A stretch of DNA of 64,000 nucleotides from an uncultured Sutterella sp. (lineage in GTDB: Bacteria; Pseudomonadota; Gammaproteobacteria; Burkholderiales; Burkholderiaceae_F): positions 1 through 64,000 of the forward strand of contig UQUR01000009.1 in assembly GCA_900544345.1 (NCBI GenBank). Direction: 5' to 3'. Under the pieces are notes generated by a model that was not told the origin of the DNA, searched no databases, and saw only the letters and a list, made by a program, of their open reading frames with translations. Made by a program: the position numbers and the translations under genes. This document shows, piece after piece, positions 44,338 through 52,663 of the stretch. Positions within the stretch are counted from its first letter, which is position 1. Every line of letters begins with the position of its first letter.

Positions 44338-45039
44338 TTAAAGTTTTTCAACACCGGCCGAAATACGACCGAAAATCGCGGCTAACTCTTCTTGAGCTTT
44401 CTGAGAATCATCCCGACTCTTTTCAGCGGCAAAGCACGCTTTTGCCTTTGCGAGCAGCCATCCCGACTGCCGCTTAGATAATCCGAATGTGTCACGGCAC
44501 AAGTTTTCAAGATCTCGTACGGTTTCCAAACTTTCAATCTTGCTGTCAACCTCATCGGCAGATAGCACTTGTGTTACACGAGCTTTTGAATCTGACGGGA
44601 AGGTCACTAACGAAATTTCGTCTAGTCGAGAAATCGCCGTCAGCTGATAAGACCCGTCCTCCAAATCCTCTTCATCGTCAGCACGCCAGGAAATAGAAAC
44701 GGACAAACCGTCAATAGTGCCGGCACGAATGGCGTTATAGACGTCTTCTGCCTGAGACACTCCTTGTGTTAATACGCCCGTGACCTTTAAGCCAATTTCA
44801 TCTTCAGATAATTCAGTCCATGCACCGATCGGAACAGAAAAGCTTTGATGATTAAAAAACATCTTAGGCTTGACGCCGGCTGACAACACTTTGCTGTAAG
44901 CCCCCTTTTTAATGGCAAATCCGTATGAGTTTCGGTTACCAAAGACCGTGGCATAACCTGACACAGTCCATTGACCATCGACTTCCTGTGCACTTAACTG
45001 ACACAAATTCAACGATGTCGTAAGCTGTTTCGACGTCAT
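44338..45039 (-). CDS. HK97-family prohead protease
   Basis: A 233-residue peptidase U35 protein with catalytic-type His in MFFNHQSFSVPIG, Ser in DGLSVSISWRAD and the downstream ISRLDEISLVTFPS strand. It trims the capsid delta domain during maturation. It overlaps the portal stop. Confidence 0.92.
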   Translation of the reverse strand: MTSKQLTTSLNLCQLSAQEVDGQWTVSGYATVFGNRNSYGFAIKKGAYSKVLSAGVKPKMFFNHQSFSVPIGAWTELSEDEIGLKVTGVLTQGVSQAEDVYNAIRAGTIDGLSVSISWRADDEEDLEDGSYQLTAISRLDEISLVTFPSDSKARVTQVLSADEVDSKIESLETVRDLENLCRDTFGLSKRQSGWLLAKAKACFAAEKSRDDSQKAQEELAAIFGRISAGVEKL

Positions 45040-46283
45040 TGTTTAATCTCCGTAATTTTTGTCTGTCCAGTACTTTGGACTTTCCCTAACATGTCGAGCG
45101 GTGCCAAATTCGTTTGAGCCGTTAAGATATCTGCGCCCTCAATGGGCTCATCATTTTCTAACTGGCGAACCTCATTACGAGTCTTAAAGCCGTTCTGAAC
45201 CGCCGTTGCGTATGCTTGATAACGAGTCGTTAAGTCCCCGCGCATCAATGCATCAAGACTGAATTCCGCCTGCATCGACAACTGTTCATCGAACGAGAAA
45301 ACTCGACTTTTGATGGCTTGCTCGATAGAAACCAACATCGGACCAATCGTGAACTTCACGAAACCAGCCGTGATCTCCGAGATTCCGGAACCCCAAGTCG
45401 TTGCTCCAGATGCTCCGATCAACACAGGTGGAACGCCAAACCATCGGCAAATTTCCTCAACTGTAAATTGTCGGTTTTCAATAAGCTGAGACTGCTCCGG
45501 CGTGAGGCTGACATTGTTGAACTTCATATCAGCTTCTAAGACAATGACCTTTGACGGCCCTCCGGTACGAAAATCAAAGAGAGCCTGTTTAACGCGCTCT
45601 CGTTCGTTGATTCCTTGTTTGTTTTTGACCTGAAGAATATGATCTACGGTCAAAATCCCAGAAGGCTTGCCGAAGTTAACTGCGTTTTCAGTAGCAAAAC
45701 GTTGAGTTTCTGCCGCTTCTTTTATAGAGGCAGACATAAACGCCAACTTGCTTAGACCGATTAAACCGTTGCCGATGTCCTTAATGTGCAAAACATCATT
45801 GAGCCCAAGGATGAAGCTCTTGCCATCTTTTTGGTATCGGTACGCAATCTTGCCTTCCTGATCGATGTACACTTCAATTTGATCTGGTGACAGGGGCCAC
45901 AAACTCACAAGATCACCGTCTGAGTCACGTATGATTTGCGCATACGCATTTCCCCTGATTGCCCAATGCATCACCATCGTTGACCAAAACTCACGGGCTG
46001 TCATGACGTCATTGGGACGATCATGCAAAACTGCCCACAATCGACTGTCACGAGCCAAAACCCTTCGACCATCGTCAAGATTTCTGTAGACCATCAAAGG
46101 TAAGCTACTGATCACGCGCGACAGTAGTGACACGCAGGCATAAACCGTAGAAATCTGCAACGCAGAGTCCGGAGAGGTCGGTGTGGCCGATAGCGTTGAC
46201 GGCGTACCGAGTTGCTCTCCGGACTGGTCAGCTAAGATGCCTGAGCCAACCCATTTAGCAAAACGAGAAATTAAAGAAGCCAT
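45036..46283 (-). CDS. Portal protein, HK97 family
   Basis: A 415-residue portal (VYACVSLLSRVISSLPLMVYRN, MHWAIRGNAYAQIIRD, WFGVPPVLIGASGATTWGSGISEITAGFVKFTIGPMLVSIEQAI). It is the dodecameric DNA channel at the capsid vertex. It is immediately downstream of terL. Confidence 0.95.
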   Translation of the reverse strand: MASLISRFAKWVGSGILADQSGEQLGTPSTLSATPTSPDSALQISTVYACVSLLSRVISSLPLMVYRNLDDGRRVLARDSRLWAVLHDRPNDVMTAREFWSTMVMHWAIRGNAYAQIIRDSDGDLVSLWPLSPDQIEVYIDQEGKIAYRYQKDGKSFILGLNDVLHIKDIGNGLIGLSKLAFMSASIKEAAETQRFATENAVNFGKPSGILTVDHILQVKNKQGINERERVKQALFDFRTGGPSKVIVLEADMKFNNVSLTPEQSQLIENRQFTVEEICRWFGVPPVLIGASGATTWGSGISEITAGFVKFTIGPMLVSIEQAIKSRVFSFDEQLSMQAEFSLDALMRGDLTTRYQAYATAVQNGFKTRNEVRQLENDEPIEGADILTAQTNLAPLDMLGKVQSTGQTKITEIKQ

Positions 46284-47963
46284 TTAAACCACTATGATGT
46301 CATCAACGAAAACGGAAAAATCAATCTCATCCTTTTCAATATCACTCATGCACATGGCAAGCGCATAGATCATTGCCACCGGACCATCAATCTTGTTTTC
46401 GTATCGTTCTTTTCTCGGGAAAATATTGTCTTTAGCGTCAAGCTTGGCCACAACATTCCCCATCATCCAGTCCATCGCCAGATTGCAAGGATGCTTGATT
46501 CTTTTATCAAGCACCAAGGCTTCCAACGACTTCATAGGATCAGACATGTTCTGAACAGTGTTTCTGAACTCCACCATAGGAGCTCCATCATCACTTAAAC
46601 GAGTAGCCAATTGAGTCGCCTGCCACGGGTCATACGCAATTGCTTGAACATCAAAACGTGACAAGTCTTCACGAATTCCCTCCTCGACAATCGCGAAGTC
46701 TGTCATTGCGCCGGGCGTTTGATGGATAATTCCTTGGTCAACCCAACCTTGATATTGGCTATTGCTTGATTTCTCAATCGTGTCTTCAGGAAGGTAAAAA
46801 TCATAGAAAGCTACATATTCGGTTTTACCATCCGTGCGAGTTTGAGGAAAAAGCTTAACCTTGGCCGTGATGTCGTTTTTAGCTCCTAAGTCCAAGCCAA
46901 TAATGCAAGGCTGTCCCTCAAAGTCATCCAGACTGAGTTTTGGATCTTCACAAAGCTTCCAAGCCTGCATGTCCATCCAAGCAGCTTTTGCTGAGCACCA
47001 AATATTGAGGTGCTTGGTTTTAAAGTTATTGGCTGCAGACGGAAGATTTAAAGCGTTTAACCGTATATCTCGAATCGTTTCTGGATTAACGGAAACACCC
47101 CAGTTAGGATTGGACTTAATGAGCGCATCGTCACTGCGCCAATCGTCATCATCATCAATGGTGTAGATAATCCCAAACTGAGCCTCCGCTTTGACCAATC
47201 CATTTAAAACCATGGTAATCATGGTCCGGACTTCGTAACAAATCCCGGATGTGTCAAAACCCGCCGTGGTGATCACCCACAGTAACGGTTGCTGGCGCTT
47301 GCCAATCGAAGTTTCAATCACGTCATAAAGCCCACGGTTTTTATGAGCGTGCAATTCGTCAATACAACCGAAATGAGTGTTCAAACCGTCCAACGTGTCA
47401 TCTTTAGAATTTTTGGGCGACAGTTTGGATCCAGTTTTAAGCTGAGTAATGGAGTGCTTTTGAACCGTAATCCCTAAGGCGCTCGTCACATCTTTGCACA
47501 TCACGGCCATCTGCCGGGATACGTCAAACACAATGCGAGCCTGATCACCAGTCGTTGCAAAGGTGTAGCACTCAGCGCCATATTCGTTATCGGCTGCCAA
47601 CATGAAAAGGCAAATTGCAGAAGAGATAGCGCTTTTACCGTTTCCACGCGGCACCTCGATGTAAACCTTTTTGAAACGCCTTGCCCCTTCAGCATCCACC
47701 CAACCAAAAACCGTGGTCAGAATGAAAATCTGCCACGGTTCAAGCTGTATTCTTTGAGTGGCCAATGGGCCTTTCGTGTGTCGTAGACATTCAACAAAAT
47801 AACAAATCTTGCAAGCTTTTTTCGTATTAAAAACGTAGCCGGTTAACCCCTGAAGGTCTCGCTTTTGCCTTTGGCACGCCTTTTTAACCCAGTGACATGC
47901 AGGAATAGCACCACTGAGAACATCTTCAATGTATTGGTTGGCTATTCCAATGTAATCACGCAT
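46284..47963 (-). CDS. Terminase large subunit
   Basis: A 559-residue packaging motor/nuclease. The ATPase Walker A is EVPRGNGKS (residues ~103-111) and Walker B is GCIDELHAH. The RNase H-like nuclease begins IIGLDLGAKNDITA. The start at ATG 47963 has GGAGG at ideal spacing and overlaps the terS stop; the longer frame to 48053 lies wholly within terS and is rejected. Confidence 0.95.
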   Translation of the reverse strand: MRDYIGIANQYIEDVLSGAIPACHWVKKACQRQKRDLQGLTGYVFNTKKACKICYFVECLRHTKGPLATQRIQLEPWQIFILTTVFGWVDAEGARRFKKVYIEVPRGNGKSAISSAICLFMLAADNEYGAECYTFATTGDQARIVFDVSRQMAVMCKDVTSALGITVQKHSITQLKTGSKLSPKNSKDDTLDGLNTHFGCIDELHAHKNRGLYDVIETSIGKRQQPLLWVITTAGFDTSGICYEVRTMITMVLNGLVKAEAQFGIIYTIDDDDDWRSDDALIKSNPNWGVSVNPETIRDIRLNALNLPSAANNFKTKHLNIWCSAKAAWMDMQAWKLCEDPKLSLDDFEGQPCIIGLDLGAKNDITAKVKLFPQTRTDGKTEYVAFYDFYLPEDTIEKSSNSQYQGWVDQGIIHQTPGAMTDFAIVEEGIREDLSRFDVQAIAYDPWQATQLATRLSDDGAPMVEFRNTVQNMSDPMKSLEALVLDKRIKHPCNLAMDWMMGNVVAKLDAKDNIFPRKERYENKIDGPVAMIYALAMCMSDIEKDEIDFSVFVDDIIVV

Positions 47964-48432
47964 CAGCAGCCTCCCGATCATCCTCATCAAACTCCACAAA
48001 CATATCCATTGTGAAGTCATCCGGATTGGAAGGGTCACCATACCCTTGCGCAACCTTCTGGCGTGAGGACGGGGTTAAGCCCAACTCGCTACCAGTCTTT
48101 GCCAGTAACGCTTCAATTTTCATCAGGGCATTGAGTTGACCGGAAACCTTCCCAGCAGAAACCATCCCTAATCTGTCGACTTCTTGTTGAACTTTTTCTC
48201 GCATCGCGAGTGCGTTGCAATACGATTCGAGCACGGGCGCGTCACACGCCGTTATTACGCCTGCAGGCGTATTTTTTAATACGTTGTACCAAAATTCCTT
48301 GGCACGCTCAGTCATGTACTCCGGAGGATCACCGATTTCCCCAGTCGGTTTTGGCTCTAGCGGGTTAGCCCGGCAGGGTCTCAGCGTTCCTTTGAGTCTC
48401 TTGACTTCAGTAGGAAGCGGTTTACGACCCAT
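47956..48432 (-). CDS. Terminase small subunit, P27 family
   Basis: A 158-residue P27-type small terminase beginning MGRKPLPTEVKRLKGTLRP and containing GDPPEYMTERAKEFWYNVLKNT, which binds the packaging site. I start at ATG 48432 (GGAG upstream); the upstream 35 codons are AT-rich and unlike the family. P27 subunits usually go with cos-type packaging and a nearby HNH protein, both consistent here. Confidence 0.92.
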   Translation of the reverse strand: MGRKPLPTEVKRLKGTLRPCRANPLEPKPTGEIGDPPEYMTERAKEFWYNVLKNTPAGVITACDAPVLESYCNALAMREKVQQEVDRLGMVSAGKVSGQLNALMKIEALLAKTGSELGLTPSSRQKVAQGYGDPSNPDDFTMDMFVEFDEDDREAADA

Positions 48433-48628
48433 AAGAAAATCACTCCAATTAAAGTAAAACGTTAATAGGAAATAAAGCCCAAAATTCAAAATTTTGGATA
48501 CGAAAAAAGTTAGGGAAGGGCGCGGTCTCGAATACACATGCCCTCAGACTTTCGACCCGCCCCCGGATCAAGCAAATTAAGTTTGGCATAATCTCCACAA
48601 TACCAACCTCGTTTTTAGGTGAACTAGA
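48433..48628. other. Divergent gap, candidate cos region
   Basis: This lies between terS and the divergent Abi-alpha gene. It contains a distinctly GC-rich block (about 48525-48575, with GGGCGCGG, and CCCGCCCCCGG on the other side) in AT-rich surroundings. Position next to a P27 terS and near an HNH gene makes it a candidate cos site, by inference only. Promoters for the plus-strand gene should also lie here. Confidence 0.35.
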
Positions 48629-49432
48629 ATGACTAACAACCTTTTAGAAGATGTAGCTAAAACAACTTTAGTTGAAGTGGGCAAAGATCTTGCTCAACCT
48701 GGAGCAAAACAGTTAGGTAGAGCAGGTGCTTCTGTGGGAAGATGGGTTGCAGCATTTTGCGGAAAATTGGATAAATATTCAGCAAAAATGGAAGCTGAAA
48801 ACAAAGCTGCGATTGATGCTATAGAAAAACACTACAACAATATCCCAGAAGAATTCCGTGTACATCCCAATCCTAGAATCACACACAATGCCGAGCAAGC
48901 ATTTTTTCTATCAACCGGTCAGCCAGATCTTCAAAAACTTTTTGTTAACCTTATAAAATCGAGCTGTGATTCCCGTACTGCTCGTGGGGTACTGCCTTCT
49001 TTTGTATCAATCATTGAACAGTTGACCCCAGATGAAGCAAAAATGCTTCGTCAACTGCTCACATCCGACTACTTATACCAATTCCCAGTAATCACAATTC
49101 GGTCTGACTATCAAGATAGTTCGAAAGGCGGACTTGATGTGACCGGGCTTATTACACCTCTTTATTGGAAGTCCGGTTGTGAATTTCCTCAAAATGGCCC
49201 TGTATATTTAGACAATCTCCAACGCTTACAATTGATCGATGTAGACATGATGAAACATTTCACCAATCTAGAGCTATACAAAGAAATCGAGGAAATGCCA
49301 GAAGTCAAAAAAATAGTTTCTGACATCAATACCACTCCCCAAAGAAAAGCACGTTTTGTACGGGGCATTATTCGACTTACAAATTATGGTAAAGCTCTTT
49401 GCGAGGCCTGCAAGATTCGCGACATTGCTTAA
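48629..49432 (+). CDS. Abi-alpha (DUF4393) family protein, candidate phage defence
   Basis: A 267-residue protein with the DUF4393/Abi-alpha layout. It has an N-terminal amphipathic region (AKQLGRAGASVGRWVAAFCGK), a helical core (QPDLQKLFVNLIKSSCDSRTARGVLPSFVSIIEQLTPDEAKMLRQL) and the C-terminal signature IIRLTNYGKALCEACK. It is the only plus-strand gene in the late region, so it is expressed independently in the lysogen. The family was named for abortive infection; a superinfection-exclusion role for this copy is inference. AGGTGA precedes the ATG. Confidence 0.8.
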   Translation: MTNNLLEDVAKTTLVEVGKDLAQPGAKQLGRAGASVGRWVAAFCGKLDKYSAKMEAENKAAIDAIEKHYNNIPEEFRVHPNPRITHNAEQAFFLSTGQPDLQKLFVNLIKSSCDSRTARGVLPSFVSIIEQLTPDEAKMLRQLLTSDYLYQFPVITIRSDYQDSSKGGLDVTGLITPLYWKSGCEFPQNGPVYLDNLQRLQLIDVDMMKHFTNLELYKEIEEMPEVKKIVSDINTTPQRKARFVRGIIRLTNYGKALCEACKIRDIA

Positions 49433-49574
49433 GCTCAACAGCGATTGCATCTAAGTCCAATCTATTTCTATTTGTCTTTGAAGCCAAAATCCTCAGTGAT
49501 AAATAGAGAAAGATAAAACTTAGAACGAATGCAATCATAAGTAAGACAATAAGAACTAAAAGAATCCAGTCCAC
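49377..49574 (-). CDS. 65-residue small membrane protein
   Basis: GTG at 49574 overlaps the HNH stop codon (TAGTG) and has GGGGG upstream. The product has one strong N-terminal transmembrane helix (WILLVLIVLLMIAFVLSFIFLYL) and a basic, cysteine-containing tail (ELKQCRESCRPRKEL). Its 3' end overlaps the convergent Abi-alpha gene by 56 bases. Function unknown. Confidence 0.55.
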   Translation of the reverse strand: MDWILLVLIVLLMIAFVLSFIFLYLSLRILASKTNRNRLDLDAIAVELKQCRESCRPRKELYHNL

Positions 49575-49975
49575 TAGGCACCCCCATTTCCAAACCCTCC
49601 ATCCTCACTCGCAGTCTTTCTTGAGTGACAAGACTTGCAGAGGCTCTGGAGGTTTGTTTCGTCATAGAGAAGATCAATATCGCCTTTGTGTGGTCGTATG
49701 TGGTCTACATCAGTAGCTAGCACTACCCTACCCTCCTTTAAACATTCCTCACAGTGAGGGTGCTGTGCAATGTACCGATCACGCAGTTTTTTCCATCGGT
49801 AGCCATAACCACGAGCTGATGAGGTTCCCTTATAGCGAAGCCTGCGGCTTTCACGATCCTGTGCAAACTTTGCCTCACGTGCCTGTCCACGCTGCGTGTG
49901 AACTGCACAATACTTTTCTGTGACAGGCACGGGCATACGACAACCGGGATAAGCACATAATTTCAACAGTGCCAT
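49574..49975 (-). CDS. Phage HNH endonuclease
   Basis: A 133-residue HNH nuclease. It has an N-terminal zinc-ribbon-like CAYPGC...CAVH, then CEECLKEG, the catalytic DVDHIRPH and CKSCHSRKT. In HK97-type cos phages such proteins assist the terminase in cutting cos. I start at ATG 49975, preceded by GAGG. A dead relative lies at 548-739. Confidence 0.92.
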   Translation of the reverse strand: MALLKLCAYPGCRMPVPVTEKYCAVHTQRGQAREAKFAQDRESRRLRYKGTSSARGYGYRWKKLRDRYIAQHPHCEECLKEGRVVLATDVDHIRPHKGDIDLLYDETNLQSLCKSCHSRKTASEDGGFGNGGA

Positions 49976-50072
49976 CGACTGCCTCAAATAAAAAACGGGG
50001 CTCATAGCCCCAAAACATTAGAGTTGAAAAAGACTTCAAAACGACCCTAACGTAGCGAAATGCTTAGTCAAT

Positions 50073-50093
50073 AAAAAACCCGCCGAAGCGGGT
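50073..50093 (-). terminator. Terminator after the two-gene moron
   Basis: ACCCGC and GCGGGT pair around a CGAA tetraloop and are followed on the minus strand by a T6 run, about 25 bases after the membrane-protein gene. Confidence 0.85.
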
Positions 50094-50119
50094 CGAATTT
50101 TGGCTCCAAAACTTGTCTC

Positions 50120-50641
50120 CTAGAGACCACTCAGTCTTTTTTTAAAAGCTTGTTTTTTCTTGTCAAGCTCTTGTTCTACTAAACGATCATCACAAAATTT
50201 GATTAAATTCCGGACTGAATAGCAAACGTACAAACCATAAAATAGAACAGAAATTACTCCACCAAATAAAACACCGAGAACCACAAACCGATATTTTTCT
50301 CCAATCAACAATAACGCAAAAGCAAACACCACTTGAATGAGAATAACTAATAATGCCAACTGAATGGTTCTATCGTATCTCTTATCAATTTGCTTTATGA
50401 GCTTTTCTTGCTGTAAGCCTGTCAGGTACTTCATAACACTTGAAAAAGCCCCATTTAGTTCCTTTAATCCGAATAAACATATCGTTATAGGTAAAACAGC
50501 AAAAGCAATAAAACCATATGTTATCGGACTAAGCTTAGAGTTGGGGTCTAAGGGTAACAAATAACCCAAAACTCCCCCAGCCACTACGGTGATAATGATT
50601 AGCACCACAGTAAAGAAGGTACTAGAAAACACTCTAATCAT
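50120..50641 (-). CDS. Four-helix membrane protein of two-gene moron
   Basis: A 173-residue protein with four transmembrane segments (MIRVFSSTFFTVVLIIITVVAG; YGFIAFAVLPITICLFGL; LALLVILIQVVFAFALLL; VVLGVLFGGVISVLFYGLYVC) and a basic cytosolic tail. ATG 50641 overlaps the end of the partner gene by eight bases and has AAGGAA upstream, so the two are translationally coupled. Not recognised. A small four-helix membrane protein beside a ~320-residue soluble partner resembles the size layout of KwaA/KwaB (Kiwa defence), but the gene order differs and homology is not evident. Confidence 0.75.
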   Translation of the reverse strand: MIRVFSSTFFTVVLIIITVVAGGVLGYLLPLDPNSKLSPITYGFIAFAVLPITICLFGLKELNGAFSSVMKYLTGLQQEKLIKQIDKRYDRTIQLALLVILIQVVFAFALLLIGEKYRFVVLGVLFGGVISVLFYGLYVCYSVRNLIKFCDDRLVEQELDKKKQAFKKRLSGL

Positions 50642-51605
50642 CGTCCAAAATTCCTTGATCATCACATAGCGATGCGAGCCAGTTTTGCATTGCATGTGAG
50701 ATGTCGCTCATTATAAGCAAACCGTCACTAGAGCGACCTATTGACTCTTTAGTATGAATATTCAAATTACCTTTTTTCAATTGGCCCGCTCCATCCAAAG
50801 TGATTGTCACATCGTCATCATCAACATTTCTTAGATTCATAGCAATACCATTGAGGATTTTTTGCCCATCTTCGTCTGTTTTCCTGCTGTATGTTATGAT
50901 AAATTTTGCTCTAATATTTGAACTTTGAGCAATAGAATCTAACTTAAAATCACCAAAGTTTTCGACAAGCGTTTTCAACATTTGAGACGTAACATTCTTG
51001 ACTTCTGTTCTTTCCTCGAATTTAGACGATTTAACATATGTAACAGTATCACCAATTTCAATGCTTTTAACATTATGATTGTCGAATAGTTTCTTGATAT
51101 TCCTGTTAGCTTCCTGCGTCAAAGAAATCATAGCCTCAGGGGGAAGAATCTTTGCCTTATTGACAAAGAACCAACGTAAATAAGACTCTATCGCGTTAAA
51201 CCTCAAAGCTGCGGAAGGTATTACAACAACATGATTATCAATGACTCCAAAATACAACATGGAGTTAATAAAATCTCGTTTGGCTGCCTTGTACTCCTCT
51301 GATAAGATGACTTCGGATGGTTTAACACCCGCTAGCTGGTATTCTCTGGCTCCTACTTCATAAATTACGACTGGTTGACTAGCATCTTGTTCAATTAAAA
51401 CCATCTGAGCAAGAATAAACCCTTTGTGAACATCTTGAAATTTATTAATTAAACGAACTTCTGAACTGTCATCATCAATAGGTTCTTGGCGGTCCATCGC
51501 AGTTGGAAAAACTGATAATGCCTCTCGTAAAAGCTCTTCAAGTGTTTTGTCAGTTTTGGTAATGACTGCTTTTCGATAATAAAGCGTCTTTTTCACATTG
51601 TCCAT
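50634..51605 (-). CDS. Unrecognised 323-residue cytosolic protein of two-gene moron
   Basis: I do not recognise this protein. It has no signal or membrane segment. Residues ~110-150 contain a compact hydrophobic unit (SMLYFGVIDNHVVVIPSAALRFNAIESYLRWFF). The middle has VKSIEIGDTVTYV and the C-terminus is acidic (DDQGILDDD). GAGGTTGAG precedes the ATG. It is coupled to the membrane protein that follows. Terminators lie on both sides of the pair, so it is an independent unit. A sensor/effector pair for phage defence is plausible but unproven. Confidence 0.75.
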   Translation of the reverse strand: MDNVKKTLYYRKAVITKTDKTLEELLREALSVFPTAMDRQEPIDDDSSEVRLINKFQDVHKGFILAQMVLIEQDASQPVVIYEVGAREYQLAGVKPSEVILSEEYKAAKRDFINSMLYFGVIDNHVVVIPSAALRFNAIESYLRWFFVNKAKILPPEAMISLTQEANRNIKKLFDNHNVKSIEIGDTVTYVKSSKFEERTEVKNVTSQMLKTLVENFGDFKLDSIAQSSNIRAKFIITYSRKTDEDGQKILNGIAMNLRNVDDDDVTITLDGAGQLKKGNLNIHTKESIGRSSDGLLIMSDISHAMQNWLASLCDDQGILDDD

Positions 51606-51867
51606 ATCTCAACCTCAATTTATAGATATTAGTTTTTTTAATCATACAATATTTGTGAATTTAAGTATGAAAACCCAATCTGGCATGGCATTCGGAGGGC
51701 TGATCAACTATTGAGGTTACATGACAGTGTATATTCGGGATACTTCTGGTGAAACGTGGATTACCATCGAGACGGTGCATGCACCAAGAAAGGTAAGTAG
51801 AACTCACAATCTCACCGACTCTTCCAGCTCCAAGGGCATCCCATCTGATGAGCCGGTGAAAGAGAGT
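51606..51867. other. Gap with short competing frames
   Basis: An 80-residue plus-strand frame (51721-51963, MTVYIRDTSGETW) has GAGG four bases before its ATG. An 81-residue minus-strand frame covers much of the same DNA. Neither is recognisable, and the former runs through the terminator hairpin. The promoter of the two-gene moron should lie near 51610-51650 on the minus strand, where a TATGAT box is visible. Confidence 0.35.
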
Positions 51868-51900
51868 ATAAAAAGCCCCCCAGATCTCTCCGGAGGGCCA
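51868..51900 (-). terminator. Terminator after the Q-like gene
   Basis: GCCCTCC and GGGGGGC pair around a ten-base loop, with T5 following on the minus strand. It lies about 60 bases after the antiterminator-like gene. Confidence 0.7.
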
Positions 51901-51963
51901 TGGCATCTACACTACTTCATGTGTCACCGGGCTATCACTCACCCAACTTCTCACGAAGTGTAG

Positions 51964-52344
51964 TCATTGTGACATGCTTTCGTAACATTCCACCAATTCT
52001 TGTTTTGTTATAAGTGCGTCATAGATGAATTTATCAGCTAATTCCAACTTACGATGCAATGTCATGCGGGACATATGAAGAATCCTTGCATTGTCTTCCA
52101 TTGTTCGTCCTTCCGGATCAAGATAAACGGTAGCCACCACACGGCGCAAATCGACCGGTAAAGATGCTACTGCACAGTCTGTCTGGAGAGCTTCTGACTC
52201 GTTGAAATCGATCAGACCACCGATACGAGGACTGCGATCCACTCGAACATGCAAAGAAGGACTTTTAATGCCGCAAGACATGCTGCTGAAATACCACTCT
52301 TGCCACTTTACCAAACGATCAACAATTTCAGGGATTCGAGCCAT
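51964..52344 (-). CDS. Q-like late antiterminator/regulator
   Basis: A 126-residue protein ending in a sigma-region-4-like helix-turn-helix (RTMEDNARILHMSRMTLHRKLELADKFIYDAL), with VDLRRVVATVYLDPEGRT before it. This matches phage antitermination Q/ArpU-type late regulators. It lies between the replication genes and the late operon on the same strand, where Q belongs. I start at ATG 52344. It probably lets polymerase pass the terminators in the late region. Confidence 0.72.
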   Translation of the reverse strand: MARIPEIVDRLVKWQEWYFSSMSCGIKSPSLHVRVDRSPRIGGLIDFNESEALQTDCAVASLPVDLRRVVATVYLDPEGRTMEDNARILHMSRMTLHRKLELADKFIYDALITKQELVECYESMSQ

Positions 52345-52663
52345 GATTAACATCCTGTGCAAGGTTATTAAATACTGTGCAAAGTTTGTTCTCTGTTTGT
52401 GCACAGTTTATTATTAATTAATCCGTTGTTTTTAAAAGAAAAAATAATATTGTGCAAGGCGTGCATGATTTTGCATTCATACATACGCATGTACGTGCGC
52501 ATGCGAGCGCACGCACACACGTACGCGCACACATATACGCGCGTAATACCTTGCACACCCAGCACAACCCAATAATTGCAGGCTTTTTGAGCCGAAAAAC
52601 CCAGCACAAACCCTACACAAGCGTTGCACAAACACTGCACAAAAATAACAAAATTAAGCATAG
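52345..52663. promoter_or_regulatory. Iteron-like TGTGCA repeats around an alternating Pu-Py tract
   Basis: This gap between primase-helicase and Q carries TGTGCAAGG at 52356 and 52451, TGTGCAAAG at 52376 and the palindrome TGTGCACA at 52398. On the other side come inverted copies: CCTTGCACA at 52549, TTGCACA at 52624, TGCACA at 52636 and partial GCACAA copies. Between the two groups lies a 68-base alternating purine-pyrimidine tract. A replication origin or a switch region are the leading ideas. Confidence 0.6.
52478..52545. repeat. 68-bp alternating purine-pyrimidine (Z-DNA-prone) tract
   Basis: The bases alternate purine/pyrimidine (mainly CA, TA, CG and TG steps) from 52478 to 52505 and again from 52507 to 52545. 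A single phase break (GAG) lies at 52505-52507. Long runs of this kind adopt left-handed Z-DNA under negative supercoiling. The short cysteine/arginine-rich frames read through it are by-products of the simple sequence. Confidence 0.8.

Noticed and set aside
52418..52609. Cys/Arg-rich 63-codon frame through the alternating tract
   Set aside because: An automatic product of the simple CA/CG/TG sequence; no ribosome site or conservation argument.
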